From positions 1-64,000 of the forward strand of contig CAJNYU010000325.1 in the NCBI GenBank assembly GCA_905331475.1: a stretch of DNA of 64,000 bases, in the 5' to 3' direction. Positions 34,777 to 47,085 of the stretch are shown here, piece after piece. Each line of letters begins with the position of its first letter. Within the stretch, counting starts at the first letter, position 1. Origin of the DNA: Rotaria socialis. Taxonomy: Eukaryota > Rotifera > Eurotatoria > Philodinida > Philodinidae. A model generated the notes under the pieces. That model was not told the origin of the DNA. It saw only the letters and a program-made list of their open reading frames with translations, and made no database searches. The translations under genes and the position numbers were made by a program.

Positions 34777-36428
34777 TCCTGAATTGATCAGAATTTAAAT
34801 CGAAACAATAATAAGCCAAAACAGTTGCGAGTTGATGTAATGACGATAAAATATTCAATATATCATTTGTCAAGAATGATTTTTCTGTTGACTTGGTTCT
34901 TTTTCCTTCTGGTGTCCTTTTGCAAATATTTAAGCGTGTGGACGAGAATGAAACATGTCGCACTGCAAGTTTTTTTCTCTCTAAGTTATCATTTTATTTC
35001 CTTTACTGTTCTACGACGTAACTCGAATCCACCTTCTTTGCTATTGTATCGCAGGTATATGCTGTATAAAATACTACCACTATCTTAATCTTTTTCTTGT
35101 CGCAGAAGAAAACTAAAACAGAACATTGATTGATGGCGTAGTTCGAACGAATACTGAAAATAGTCAAACGCATTTGGTAACGATACAGCATGTACAGCAC
35201 ATGAATAATCCTTCATTATTTTCAAACACTCGAGCGCGCATGTAATTCTTGACGCATTTTTTGTGTACTCGAAAAAAAAAATGCGTACACTAGAATCGGT
35301 TAGTGTGTCCGGCCAGCCGTTTGCATGATAACTCCTGAAAGGCTGATCCGATTGTCATGAAATTTTGTGCACAGAATGATCTCATTAATATTTCAGTTGA
35401 GTTCGAAGATGAGAGAGATCAATCACGAAATGGCTGAGTTATCGAAAAAATTGTCATTATTGACTAGGCCATCCCTGGGGGGGGGGAGTACAGGGATTTT
35501 TTTCAAAAACAAACTTTTTTCTCAGTATTATTCACAACATATATAAATCGACTCAGTTTTTGCAGTACACATAGCAATCGGATGCAAATCCGATGTTTCC
35601 GCATTTATTTTCTTAATTATTTACGAAGTTGACGCGAAAAGGTTTTCATAAAACGCAGGTGTAAACTGGTGGTAACTATGGCTGAGACAAATTTGTCTAG
35701 ATCTTTCACTGTGTTGATTGTAAATTTTAGATGGAGCTATGATTTGTACTCATTTTCGATCGCTTAATTTTGCTTTCATTTTTCTTGTTGTTGAGAATAT
35801 CGAATACAAAGATTATTATTGTATTTTGTCTCGAAACATCGACAACGAATTCGCTGATCTTCGTGTTTTGCGTATTGACATAGAAAGATCAAATACATGT
35901 TGTATTTTGTTTTTTGATAACTTTGCCTGACAGAATCATATGCGTAGTAGAAAAAGATGATTTATGAAAACTTACTGATAGATATAATATTGCACAAGAA
36001 TTGCAGTGAAAATAGAGAAGTTCTAGTCGATTTTTAACGATTCTTATATTACGTATGTAAGGAGAGGTCAATAAAATTCCAGCTATAGTTTTAGATCATT
36101 TCAGTAATTTAATAGCATCTTGCATTGCGATAGTTCATATTTTCATACATCAAAAATTGATACAGTGCTTCTCAATAGCATTGCCATAGTCTTTCCTCAT
36201 TCTCACGTTTCTTTTCCTAATCGTGGAAGGGTATCTGTAGTATCCACATCTATATTTGAGTGAAGAGTGGAAAGTTGACTTCTCAAACAATATATGTTAA
36301 TAATTTATAACATTGCAATAGAAATTTATTATCGACACTTAGATTATGCCTTGATCCATTACGATGATAATCCTTCGAATCCTGTCTTTATAGTTATTTA
36401 GAATTATACATAAAATGCATGATATATC
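34777..36428. other. Intergenic; candidate dispersed repeat at 35280-35490
   Basis: No gene. A GC-richer segment (about 35280-35490: GTGTCCGGCCAGCC, then AACTCCTGAAAGGCTGATCC, ending in an 11-G run at about 35476) differs from the local composition and resembles the non-coding end of a dispersed repeat family. The remaining ORFs have no recognisable features. Confidence 0.4.
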
Positions 36429-38669
36429 TTATGGTATCTGAGCAGTATTTTTGTTAAACCAAATACTAAAATAGCCAGTGTCATTTCGATATGTCGATTG
36501 ATTTCTTTTCTCCATTAACCAAGTCAAAAAATCTGGTAAAAAAGAGTTGATATCAAGTAACATGTTAAATGTAATACTCGATAATTGTTTTAGTCGTTCA
36601 ACGATTAACTTCATTTCATCAATACTTTGAATGGCTACTTGTAAATGTTTAATATGGTTAGGTACTAATAAACAAATGTTTTCAGCGTTGGTCGACGAAC
36701 TATCGATCGTCAAGGATTGTAAGTTCGATGTTCCTTTAAGTAAATTCGTAATATTAGTAAGTGTATTTGAAATATCGTTTGGATCAAAATCTACGCTGAC
36801 CGATAATTCAACGATACATGATAAATCAATAAACGCCGAGAGATATTCACTTGAACCATCTGGCCATTCATTACCAGTAAGAAGCAAGAGTTTGTTCATT
36901 TTACGAAAGAAAGGAGAACTTGGTAACGCATTCTATAGAAGAAGAAAAAAATGATATGATTTCAAATTATTCATAAATTAGATGATGATACAAGACAAAC
37001 AAGTGCACCAAAATGATCATTTTTATGAAAGTTTCAGTCAGATAATGATAGTCGATTTCATGTGCATTGACATCTGGTCTCAGCGCTATATGTTTGGAAT
37101 GTGCTGCATTCGATGATTTTGGCAACTATGAACTATAATAGGATCCTCGCTGTTGGATAGATCAATTAGTGATTCATGAAAAACTTAACAATGTGTAGTA
37201 AATTTGATATCGATAGTGTTTGACCAATGGCTATTACTATAAGTAATACTGAAGCAGAGATTCTATGTTTATTTTCGAGCAACAACTCTTCTTGTGTCCT
37301 ATTTAAAAATCAAAATTTTCAACATGCGTACGATTTAACTCTCGACTTTTGAATTAAAATTAGTAGATTTTTCCTATTATCAAATTTTTAAGTCACTTTC
37401 AGTTTACTGGACATCACTATTTGTTGTCTTATTCAAGCATCAGCTTATGAAAATCCGTTGGAGGGCTTAAAATTATTTCAATACCTTTGCATTTCGATCA
37501 TAATGCGCCATTAAATCGGTCAAATTTAATTGCATTTCATGAACATTATCTGTCATTGAAGCATCATTATACAACGTCGAATGAGTCGAACATGTGATTT
37601 TATCTTCATGAGGATAAAATCTCACCTTTGTTTTACAAATAGGTAACGAATAAAGACTATAAATAGCTGATTTTTTAAAATAATAACAAATAACAAACCA
37701 ATGTTTGTTCTCAATCCAGAATGGCGTTCGATAGGAAGTAATCAATGATTCAACATCAGTTGGATTGTTAAATTCATAATCGGTATTACCACAAAAAGCA
37801 AATTCGAATCGATTTAAATTTTTTAAATGCTTCTGAATGAATTTTTCCCAACAAGCACCATCAAAAAGATCGGTTTCTCCGACTATATGAAGATGCTGCA
37901 ATGAAGGTGTCAACGATAATAGCAATTCAAATTCATCCATATGTAATTCACTATCATCAAATGCCAATGAAGTTAATTGCGGATAAGTGGTCGAACGATC
38001 GATTTCAGTCAAATCTTCCATAACACAATCTTGTAATAGAAGTCTTTTTAGCTTAGAACAATGAGAGAGTATGCTGGAAAATTTTTTAAACGATATACGA
38101 CTAGAAAGTATTAAAGATTCTAGTCGACATTGATTGGGCCATGGTAAAGCTTCCATTCTATTCCATGATAAACCGAAATCAAGATGTTGAAGATTCTCAT
38201 TGGATATGATCGTATAGATTAATGGTAATGTTTTCGGATTTTGAATACTATTTTTCTTTCGAAAAGTAAATGATAATGATACAATCATATTCTTCAGTTG
38301 AAATATAGTATGAAAATCATTTTCATCGATATCAACGAGAGTTAATGAGCGTAAACGAATACATTTTTCAAATGGAACCAATGAAAGAAATAACGAGATT
38401 TGATTTGTTGTTCGGTTACTATTCGAAAGCGTTAGGGAAATAATATTTTCTGGTGTAATAAAATGGCATATCGCATCAAAATATGGTTTCGATACTGATC
38501 GAAAGTCAATGTCATATTGATTGTATGAATTAATAATCGACCGAAATCGTTTACAAACATTTCCAAAGGAAAAAATGATAGTTTTATTATCGGCAAAGCT
38601 TAAAATACGAAATATTAACTCAACTGGAAGTGAAGAAAGTGGGGCAATATTGACGTTGCTCGCAGTCAT
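36429..38669 (-). CDS. F-box protein with LRR-like body (copy 1)
   Basis: Two exons, 38669-37485 and 36932-36429, separated by a 552-nt phase-0 intron, give 562 residues. The N-terminal F-box (residues 11-50, LSSLPVELIFRILSFADN followed by VCKRFRSII) would bind SKP1 in an SCF ubiquitin ligase. The body contains degenerate leucine-rich repeats (LRSLTLVDID, LQHLDFGLSW, LESLILSS, LKRLLLQDC, LTSLAFDDSE), the likely substrate-binding surface. A block TPFWIENKHWFVICYY is shared with the F-box gene at 42159 (TPFWLKERQWYVRCHW), showing the two are paralogues. Without the splice the first exon would end three codons later at a stop, and exon 2 would be an orphan ORF. Confidence 0.8.
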
Positions 38670-39916
38670 TTTATAATTTCCAACGTGCCTTCACCTTTCT
38701 GAGTCTCGGCGAAAGAAACAGTAAAAACAAATATTGTTTTCGTTTTGTTGGTAGAAAAGAAAAGAAAAAACTAGTCGCAAAAAATAATATTCGCGAACAT
38801 TTTTGAATACAGCTGAAGACGCCAAATTACCATTGGATCTGTACAAGTCAAATTATTATTCACACTAACAACTTCAAACAGATCAGTTCGTAGTCGCCAT
38901 ATAATTTAAACTAAAGCTATTCTCAATAGATCAGTACAATAAAGTACACGTGTATAGACCGAGTGGGTTTAATATATTGTTTTCACTTGATCAAATAATA
39001 ATGAGTAACAGTACACCTATACTGTAATATTGCTTGTTGAGGTAAGCAAAAAAAAAGACAGCCGTCGTTTGCAAGTAGAAAATACATCTTTCTGCCCTAC
39101 CTTGATTGATTGAATATAGGGACGGGGAGCCCCATTGTGTAACTTTTCGATACGTTTATCATGAATGGATGATAGACGTACATTCTTGCACTCATTATCG
39201 TTAAACATAAAAACGCATTTAATTAATTTAAAATAACTACCTGTTCCATTGCTAGCTAAAATTAAAATATAATATCAGATTAAAAAGAAAACTCTTTTTG
39301 AAAATGAAACCAAACCTGGTTTCGATTCCTCAAGAAAGCATAGAGCGTAAATAGGAGCAAATGATTATATCTAAAAGTAAATACATATGATTTAGTCGAT
39401 CAAAGAATAAATGTAATGAGAATTAAATTGAGTCTGTTTTTCGTATGGAAGATTATTTGTTGACACGTGGAGTTTTCTGGAAAAACAAATAGTATCAAGG
39501 AATAATCATATGATTACAATGTTTCTCATTCGGATACTAATTTTTATAAAAGTCGAAACTTACGAAAAAAAACAACGACAACTATATCTGTCTGATTTAA
39601 TAGATTGATCGTATTGAAAATCTCCCTACCGAATATTTAGCATGAATAAATATAAGATCTATTTAAGTAAGACAAAATTTATGGATTTTCAAGTCTGTGT
39701 AACTTATCAGTATCGGTTCATTTTATTAAGAAAATGAATGAGCACCGTAGTTCGATGTTAACTACAAGTGTACAGTTACTTGCGCATGTTATTGCCCATC
39801 GAATACGTAACTTATTGACCTATTATTTATTTTTGCAGTGAGTAGTAACATAGTTTTATAGCTTATACAAGATATCATTTTCTCGCCATACAAGCAATAA
39901 AAATGTAAATTTTATT
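38670..39916. other. Intergenic, no gene seen
   Basis: AT-rich region upstream of the F-box gene. The short minus-strand ORF at 39017-39208 has no recognisable features. Confidence 0.4.
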
Positions 39917-40264
39917 ATGAAGACATTGAAATACAAAAGCAAAGCGTTTTTACGTGCTTTCTTTATTCAGCATCCGTTGATAGTATATATAGGATTACCA
40001 TCGCTTTGTTTAATTATAATATCGAATGTTGCACATCATTGTTTGACTCGGCTCATTCAGGTACAGCATTGCGTTTATTTTTTGGGTATCGCAAAAGACA
40101 AATCAGATCCTGAAACAACATGCCGTAAGTAAAAAAGAATAATATAGATGTAATGAATCTGAGTCTAAATCGACACGCTTGGATTGATTCGAATTGCATA
40201 TGCTTTGTTGCAGTTTCGATTAACTTTGATCGACTATATGAGAAAAAAAACGTATCTAAAACAT
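39917..40264 (+). CDS. Possible small membrane protein
   Basis: ATG 39917 opens a frame with a basic N-terminus (MKTLKYKSKAFLRAFF) and a hydrophobic segment (PLIVYIGLPSLCLIIISNVA). It runs to a strong donor (TGCC/GTAAGT near 40129). The T-rich acceptor ending GTTGCAG (about 40213) would add a 17-codon exon in the matching phase, ending at TGA. That makes roughly 90 residues with a mitochondrial inner-membrane-like layout. I do not recognise the protein. The exon after the acceptor is also open in another frame, so the 3' structure is uncertain. Confidence 0.3.
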
Positions 40265-40368
40265 GGCGATGAAGATCGATTTTTACCGGACAAAAAACTA
40301 AGCATCTCACAGAAACATCGTATTGTACGCTTTAACATGATCGAAAATTTGATTTTTTTATGGTTAAT

Positions 40369-40568
40369 CCAAGGGGGAACAAACTGATCTCGAGATTTTA
40401 TGATTTCAACTGGTTTCAACGGATTTCAAGTGATTTCTGATGATTTCAAGTGATTTCGAGTGATTTCAAGTGACTTCGAGTGATTTCAAGTGATTTCGAG
40501 TGATTTCAAGTGATTTCGAGTGATTTCAAGTTGATTTCGACTTCCGAAATCAGTTTGTTCCCCCTTGG
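40369..40568. mobile_element. 200-bp MITE with perfect 20-bp inverted termini and internal 10-bp array
   Basis: The left end is CCAAGGGGGAACAAACTGAT (40369-40388) and 40549-40568 is its exact reverse complement. The interior is an array of the 10-mer TGATTTC(A/G)AG, alternating A and G to make a 20-bp unit, from about 40411 to 40530. The element sits immediately 5' of the decayed PARP-like gene. No obvious target duplication flanks it. The perfect ends suggest recent mobility or conversion between arms. Confidence 0.8.
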
Positions 40569-41790
40569 CTGTTTGTAAATTTGCTTGTCGAGTTGAAGGT
40601 GGTTTTGTTCGTGATTGGATCGTTGGAAATTACATAGCTCGCCCAAAGAAAGATCCGCCAGATTGGTTAGAACCTGAATCTAATCCAAAAATCCCTGCAC
40701 TAAATAAATATTTAGTTCCATCGGATCTCGATTGCCATTTACCATCACATAAATATTTTGATATTGATAGATTTTTGGATACTATGCATAAATATCGAAT
40801 TGAATGTACCGTGTTTCGAGAAGATTGGCGCCATGTACTATTACTAGATCAAACTGCGAAAACTGGCCCATTTACGGTGGATTTAACCGAACCTCATGTG
40901 GCTTTAACACATGATCGTATTGATTTGGATGTTAGTAATTTATCATTAGAAAATGATTATAGGAAAGAATTAGACATGAGAGTTGATATTACATATAAGC
41001 CATATACCATAGAATTGGAAGCTATAGTTGATAATATAAAAGAATAAACGCTTTCAAGTGCTACGACCAATTGATGATTTTCTTCAACCTCGTATTGAAA
41101 ACATGACGCGTCGCAGTTGGGCACAACTTGGACAACCAATGCATGTTATCCCGAATTGACCACCGAAATATCAGGTTATCATTGTGCCTTTGCCAGAATC
41201 AACGGAATTATATTAAACGGTAGTTCAGACGATGAAAACCCATGTCAATAATCAAGTTCAAGTATCATCTATTGAACAAATAAAAAATCCCCTATTAGAA
41301 GAATCTTATTTAGCAATGAAACAGTTAATTGCTAAACAATGCAAAGGAGAAAATCCGAGCGAGCGTGAACTATTCCATGGAACAAAAGGTAAAGCTATTG
41401 ACGAAATATTAAAGGACGAATTTGATGATCGATATTGGGAGAAAATTTTTCAAGATGCAAATAGGGTAAAATATAGAAGACAATAGTAGTTGGCTTCATT
41501 TTTTTAAATTCTTTTTCTTTTATCACGGCATGGTGCTTATTTTGCTGATAATCCAAGTGTTTCACATAGATACACTGAAGCAAATCCCAACGATAATGTA
41601 CGTATTATGTATTACAATAAAGTTGTTTTGGGAAACGAATCAATACTTCAGTACAAAATAACGATTTGATGTCGGCACCCAAAGGTTATCATTCAACGTA
41701 TGTACAATTCCCAGGTCAACTAAATGACGATGAATATATTGCCATATTTAAGAGTAACTTATATAGGATAGAGGAATGGCTCTTATTTTA
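40569..41790 (+). pseudogene. Decayed PARP-family gene (nucleotidyltransferase-like segment + PARP catalytic fragments)
   Basis: The first open part (to 41046) contains VEGGFVRDWIVG, like the G-G-x-R-D motif of polymerase-beta-type nucleotidyltransferases, then LVPSDLDCHLPSH. A frameshift at about 41040 moves the reading to the next frame (FQVLRPIDDFLQPRIENMTR), which is broken by TGA at 41157 and TAA at 41214. It resumes with ERELFHGTKGKAIDEI, matching the PARP NAD-binding His-Gly motif. After a further disrupted stretch it continues with HGAYFADNPSVSHRYTEANP, the conserved PARP Tyr region, then shifts frame again before LMSAPKGYHST. At least two frameshifts and two or three stops make it non-functional. 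The 5' part is missing or cut off by the MITE at 40369. Confidence 0.75.
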
Positions 41791-42158
41791 GTATTGAAGT
41801 GGCTTGAATTCTGTTTTTAGATCAGATTCTTGTTATTGACTTGATACGAGAAAATTATTTTTAATTGTCAATTTTTTTATTCAATAAAATTATAATCACT
41901 AAAAATTGCTGATAACTGACACTATTCATTTACTTCTTCATTTTAACAATTAATAATCGGCGTATAAAAATTAGAGTGTGCACATTAGTGAAGAGAATAT
42001 GCACAAGTCACGATCTTTACGATAGTCCTTCGATTTCATTGAGCAAAGTTTATCCTTTGAATATAAGATTTTCTCAATCATGTAATAACTATTCATTACA
42101 AAAGTAAGAAAACAAAAGTGACAAAGCATTTTTCTAGAACTTTTATTAATATAGATAT
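41791..42158. other. Spacer between pseudogene and F-box gene
   Basis: AT-rich; an AATAAA at about 41883 may be the old poly(A) signal of the PARP-like gene. Nothing else is seen. Confidence 0.35.
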
Positions 42159-44036
42159 TCACTCGGTAAGTATGCTGTTGAAATGCTGTCGAAATGCTGT
42201 TAAAAACTGCGAGAGTTTTGTTTTCTGTTTCGATTTCGACTTCAAGATATAACTATGCAACGGAGGTATTTTATTCGTTTCTCGATCGATCCAAACTCGA
42301 ATAAGAAATTGTTGTACCGGATGTCTTGTGATTATAGATGCTGATGTTATATAAGATTGCAACCATCGAACGAGTTCATTTTTTACGGATGAAAATCTTC
42401 GAAAAAACTCTCTATCGTCTTCACATTCAAACATTAACAATCGAAGATTTGACATTTGTTGAATAAGATCGAGAACATTTTTTCGATGTTTAATACGAAT
42501 TGAAAGAACTTCACATCGATTTCCGAGTGTTGAACTGATTAAAATGAAACAATCGTCTTCATTGAAATGCACCGATTGATTAAGCAAAGCTTCTATTAAA
42601 TCAATTCGTCGAATAGATTTACTTGTTAATTGAAATAATTTTGAAATAGGACCAACACATGATTGTAATTTGAGCGAATAAAGACAAGGAGCTTGGTCGA
42701 ATACTGTTTGCAATTGATCATAACCAGAATGTTTATATATAGACACATGAAGTGATGTTAAATAATTTAATGATAGAAAACGAGACCAAAATCTATCATC
42801 AAAAGGAATATTTACCTGTAAATGACAAATATTACGAAAGCGAGCTCTTAAAAGACTAAAATTATCTAATAAAGTATTTTCTACAGTTCCATGACCAAAC
42901 GATTTAACACAATCGCATGACCAATAGTTTCCTTCGGCGGGGCAGGTTGATTTAGTACAAGATTTATTTGAACAATCGAAGCCATCAAAACAATAAGGCA
43001 ATGTGTAGAGTGTCGCCCATTTATATGGATCCGATGGATTCCAATGGCATCGAACATACCATTGACGTTCTTTCAGCCAAAATGGCGTTTGAAAGGATGC
43101 AAGCAATCTATCAATAATATCTTCAAGCGTAATATTCACCTCTCGAAATTCTACTTCCATTTTCAGTTGAAACACTGTCAATTGAGGAAGATAATCAGAA
43201 ATAAGTTGTTCCCATGTTTTACCGTCGAAATAAACTTGTACTGTAGTAATCGTTAAGCGAGATATGTTAGGCATATACTGTAATAGATTATTTAAAGAGT
43301 TTAAGGTGCCTCCAAAAACAATTTTTATTGATTGCAATAATGGAACAACACATTCCAAATGATCGTTAACCAAATAAGAATATATAGTTGTACAAAGTTG
43401 TTGAAGTCGAGGTGTAAATTTGAGTAAATGTGATAAACAATTTAACGTACATGGAATATTCTGAATTGAAAGACATTTGATACGTGGTGACACTATTGAA
43501 ATAGTCAATAGCAATGCTTCATCTGCATAGAGACCACTTAAATTACAATGTGTAAGTGCTGACAAACTCCAAATATTGTTCAAAAAATCAACTAAACTAT
43601 TTATTCGTCTTTCTCTATCGGTAGATTTAATTATGTTAAGATGTGTGAGATAAGGAAGATGCCGACATTGATAGATTATTTTATTCAATGTACCGACGTC
43701 ATCAATGCTATGTAGTGATAAGGATTGTAAACAAATAAATCGATCGAGAGTGAATCCACGAGATAGGAGAAGCTCAGATAAACCAGGTGATTCATCGGAC
43801 GAAACGCAAAACGACGTAATATGGCCAATGGTTAATGGAAGATATTGCTTAGAAATAATATCAAAATTTTGTTTTGATAATGACCGTAGATCAAGTGGAT
43901 GAGTTCGAATATGATGATAGAGAAGTTCGTTAAAACGAGAGTTTAATCCAACGAATGCTTGAAGAAGATGAGCAGTAGTGAAGAATTCAAAAAGATCAAG
44001 TAACAATTCATTCGCTAATGATTCAAGTTGAGCCAT
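42159..44036 (-). CDS. F-box protein with LRR-like body (copy 2)
   Basis: A single exon of 625 codons. An F-box occupies residues about 3-45 (LESLANELLLDLFEFFTTAH), predicting SKP1 binding. The body holds degenerate LRR-like segments (LQSLSLHSID, LTHLNIIKST, IKCLSIQNIP, LTSLHVSIYK). A Cys-rich insert (DCSNKSCTKSTCPAEG, then WSCDC) follows the shared TPFWLKERQWYVRCHW block and could bind a metal. The paralogue at 36429 lacks this insert and has an intron that this gene lacks. It is oriented like the paralogue, so a tandem duplication with later divergence is likely. Confidence 0.8.
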   Translation of the reverse strand: MAQLESLANELLLDLFEFFTTAHLLQAFVGLNSRFNELLYHHIRTHPLDLRSLSKQNFDIISKQYLPLTIGHITSFCVSSDESPGLSELLLSRGFTLDRFICLQSLSLHSIDDVGTLNKIIYQCRHLPYLTHLNIIKSTDRERRINSLVDFLNNIWSLSALTHCNLSGLYADEALLLTISIVSPRIKCLSIQNIPCTLNCLSHLLKFTPRLQQLCTTIYSYLVNDHLECVVPLLQSIKIVFGGTLNSLNNLLQYMPNISRLTITTVQVYFDGKTWEQLISDYLPQLTVFQLKMEVEFREVNITLEDIIDRLLASFQTPFWLKERQWYVRCHWNPSDPYKWATLYTLPYCFDGFDCSNKSCTKSTCPAEGNYWSCDCVKSFGHGTVENTLLDNFSLLRARFRNICHLQVNIPFDDRFWSRFLSLNYLTSLHVSIYKHSGYDQLQTVFDQAPCLYSLKLQSCVGPISKLFQLTSKSIRRIDLIEALLNQSVHFNEDDCFILISSTLGNRCEVLSIRIKHRKNVLDLIQQMSNLRLLMFECEDDREFFRRFSSVKNELVRWLQSYITSASIITRHPVQQFLIRVWIDRETNKIPPLHSYILKSKSKQKTKLSQFLTAFRQHFNSILTE

Positions 44037-46475
44037 ATTTATCTTTTGTGTTGGAGTGAAGTGAAAGGTCCCTCTTAGAATCTTGTTCTAGCACTGGAAA
44101 AAATAGAATGTGTTAGTTTTATCGTTATTTGTCAACAAACTTCATATTACTTGATCATTCATCTGTGACACGATTTTGCTTTTCTTCCTTTGATAAGGAC
44201 AGTCGTTGTACGAAGAAAAACATAATGTTTATTTTTATCTATACTATTAGCTTGTCACGTGTGAAAATTACCATTATCGATGCGAATAAAAAGAAAACTA
44301 AATATTTTTAATAATAAAATAGTTCAAATCAATTGAAGGTATCATTAGTAAGCAATAGGAGAAAAAATAAATACAATCATCAATGTAAAAAAACGTGTAC
44401 TTCTAACTATAGTTGAGAAATAGCCCGATGGATGTATAAAAATTTTAAAAGGCTGTAGCTTTTTAGCGCTTCACCGTCCAATTAAGACGAATTAAAATGA
44501 TTTCGCGGTCGGTAGACATACGTTTCTATTCAAAGTTGACTTACAAATACGACACATAGCAATGTTCTGATTTATTTTTTAATGAAAACGTCGAATAAGA
44601 AACGACTATGACACGATGTTATTTTAATGTGCAACTGAAAACAAGTATTTTATGCTTAAATCACTTTAAAAACTTGATCACTGTGTAAAATTACTGCTTT
44701 ATGCTCCAACGAAGTGACACATTTCAGTAATTTTAAATGGCGACTGGATTTACTGTAAAATATTCAACCTTTAAACATAAGAAAATACAGCAAAACGTAC
44801 AAAACTAGTAGAATTCATCTCGAAACGACGCAATAGACTTACGAACTGAAAAGCAAGATACTTATTTGAAGATTATTTTATGATGAATAAACTGAAACAG
44901 CGATGTTTTGAAACGCTTGAGAAAAATCGCAAATAGTTCAAGAAATAACACGATTAGTATGCAGTTATTTCGTCATATGTTGTAATATAAATTGAGATAT
45001 TGTTTTATGCTCAAATCGATTATTGACTAATGCAATTCTCAAGCACAGAAAATATTTATTCATATTTTCGTTTCTAAAAATGCATTGATTGAATCGATCA
45101 AATTTAATAAATGATAGCTCCACCATTATTTCGAAAAACCGGCATGTACCAAGGCAGCTCTCAAATATTAAATTTTAATAAATAAGTCGTTTAATGTTGA
45201 GTGGTTTTATCTTTTAGTGCGTGTGAAAATCTACATTTAATCAGAATAAAATCAATTTCTTCTACTGAAGTATTCAATAAAAATTTATAGGAAATCAAAA
45301 TTCTATGTTATACAACATGCTATATGATCTCCAAGCAAAGAAAATGTAGAAACTTGAAGATTATTATTATTAGGAAAAAACATACGAATTAGTTATTTCT
45401 TACGCGATCAACACTTTTTTCGGTTTGATCAAGCATCTATTTGTAATCACAAAGTTAACTCAAATGAGAAAATAGTTTTTCAATATTCAGTAATCATTTT
45501 CTATACAGGATTTCTACTCTGTGCTCTTAATTCATTGATCCGAAGGATATTGAAAATTTTACAGCGTAATTTTATGCCTTTGAAAATTGTAGCTCTTGGT
45601 CATAACTTTTCGATGTCATACAGTTTAAAGCCTTCAGTTATTATTGTTCTGTGTGCTTTTGTTTCTTTAGTAAGTTATTCCGGTACGCAAACATAAACCT
45701 CATATCCTAAGTTGTCTTTCATTTTCTAAGAATGAAAAGTGCTTGAAACAATCGAAATCGCTCGGTTAGTATCTATCAAGATCGATATTAGGTAGGTCTA
45801 TTTGCATAGCATATTTTTATCTGAGATGTGTATTTACGCATTCATGGTAAAATTAGTAGTTGGCAATGAATAGAGCATTTGCTCCAAGAATAACAAACGC
45901 ATATCAAGATAACAGTTCATAATATTTTCTACAAAATAGTGTTGTGCTTTGATGAATTTATCGAGTTTGGTTCTCAAATATTTTCTCAGTCATTTAGTCA
46001 TTCTTTGTTATTACGTAGAATATTATTAAAATATGGTAATTTATCAGACATTTGTCGCTCAAGTAGTGACTAGATAAAAATAAAATAATAAAATTTTTGA
46101 CATACAATGGTTGGCAGTCGTCATTGAATCCACATGCGTTGCCGATAAATAATCATGAATAAGGATAATGGATCCGTTTTTCAGAATGCGTTCCTTTTTT
46201 ATTATTACTGGAATACTCATTGAGAAAACTTCTATTTATCTACAAAAAAAAACAACAAGTCTACTAGCGTTTTGCTCATTTATGATTGATGAGAAGAAAA
46301 AATAGATTTTTTTCTTTTAAATACGTAAAATTTTTGTTTTAAGTCATCTTTTTTGATTATAATTATATCTCATACAATGTTCTGTATCCACGATATTCGA
46401 CAACCGGCTGTATTCAATATAACGATGCATATATTGTGTCTTATTATGGGTTTGACATAAAACTATAATAGACCG
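44037..46475. other. Intergenic, no gene seen
   Basis: 2.4 kb of AT-rich DNA without a convincing ORF, repeat array or RNA gene. Confidence 0.4.
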
Positions 46476-47085
46476 ATGCATCGATTTTTCCCTGTAGTTT
46501 TAGGGCTAAGTTCAAGATTTTGCAATGGACTAAATGTTTCTCAATCCAGTGATGAGATTGACTTGGGTTCATCAACAATTCTGGCAACTGACACTCTCTC
46601 AGACACAAGTAGCTCAGATGTAGTGACTTCAAATTTAGGTGATACTACTCAATCTCATTCGGCTAAAACTCATAAAACAGCCTATATTACAACTGATATC
46701 GAAACATCTACTGGAACGGTCAGTTATACAACTAATGAGACTACAGAAGGTATGGTGTTATATAAAATGTAATTCTTTGTACATTGATGATTGTTAATTG
46801 TCTTCAGATGAAACCACATTTTATGAAAATTCAACCTATATGCTTGCAACCACAAATACTGATACCACAACTACGCCTAAACCTCCACGTTCGTTGTGAA
46901 TTATCTGATTATTTCATTAAATTTCTAGTTTTCCTCTTTGATTTTTAGCAAAGAAAAAATTAGGTCTCATTCTTGGTCTTTCACTTGGCCTTGGATTACC
47001 ATTGATTGCTGGCATAGTTGTTGCTACTGTTTGCTGGAAGCATAAAATAACTTCAACTTGGCAGACAGTGAAAACGTTATTTTAA
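46476..47085 (+). CDS. Single-pass membrane protein with Thr/Ser-rich stalk
   Basis: Exons 46476-46749, 46808-46888 and 46949-47085 (phase-1 introns of 58 and 60 nt) give 163 residues. After a moderately hydrophobic N-terminus (MHRFFPVVLGLSS), the ectodomain is very rich in Thr and Ser with N-glycosylation sites (TNETTE, ENSTY) and ends TTTTPKPP, a mucin-like O-glycosylated stalk. A transmembrane helix follows (LGLILGLSLGLGLPLIAGIV), then a short basic tail. The second donor (CCAC/GTTCGT) is weak. The start is uncertain: the sequence CCCTGTAGTTTTAG just after the ATG could be an acceptor, with the true first exon farther upstream. Confidence 0.55.

Noticed and set aside
40184..40387. 67-codon ORF running into the 200-bp MITE
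   Set aside because: Its reading frame does not match the upstream donor phase, and its end is transposon sequence. It may contain the 3' exon of the 39917 model in another frame.
40411..40530. Regular 20-bp repeats considered as a CRISPR array
   Set aside because: The units are contiguous without unique spacers, the genome is eukaryotic, and inverted termini show it is part of a MITE.
43044..43902. Plus-strand ORFs inside the second F-box gene
   Set aside because: They are antisense shadows of the 625-codon minus-strand ORF.
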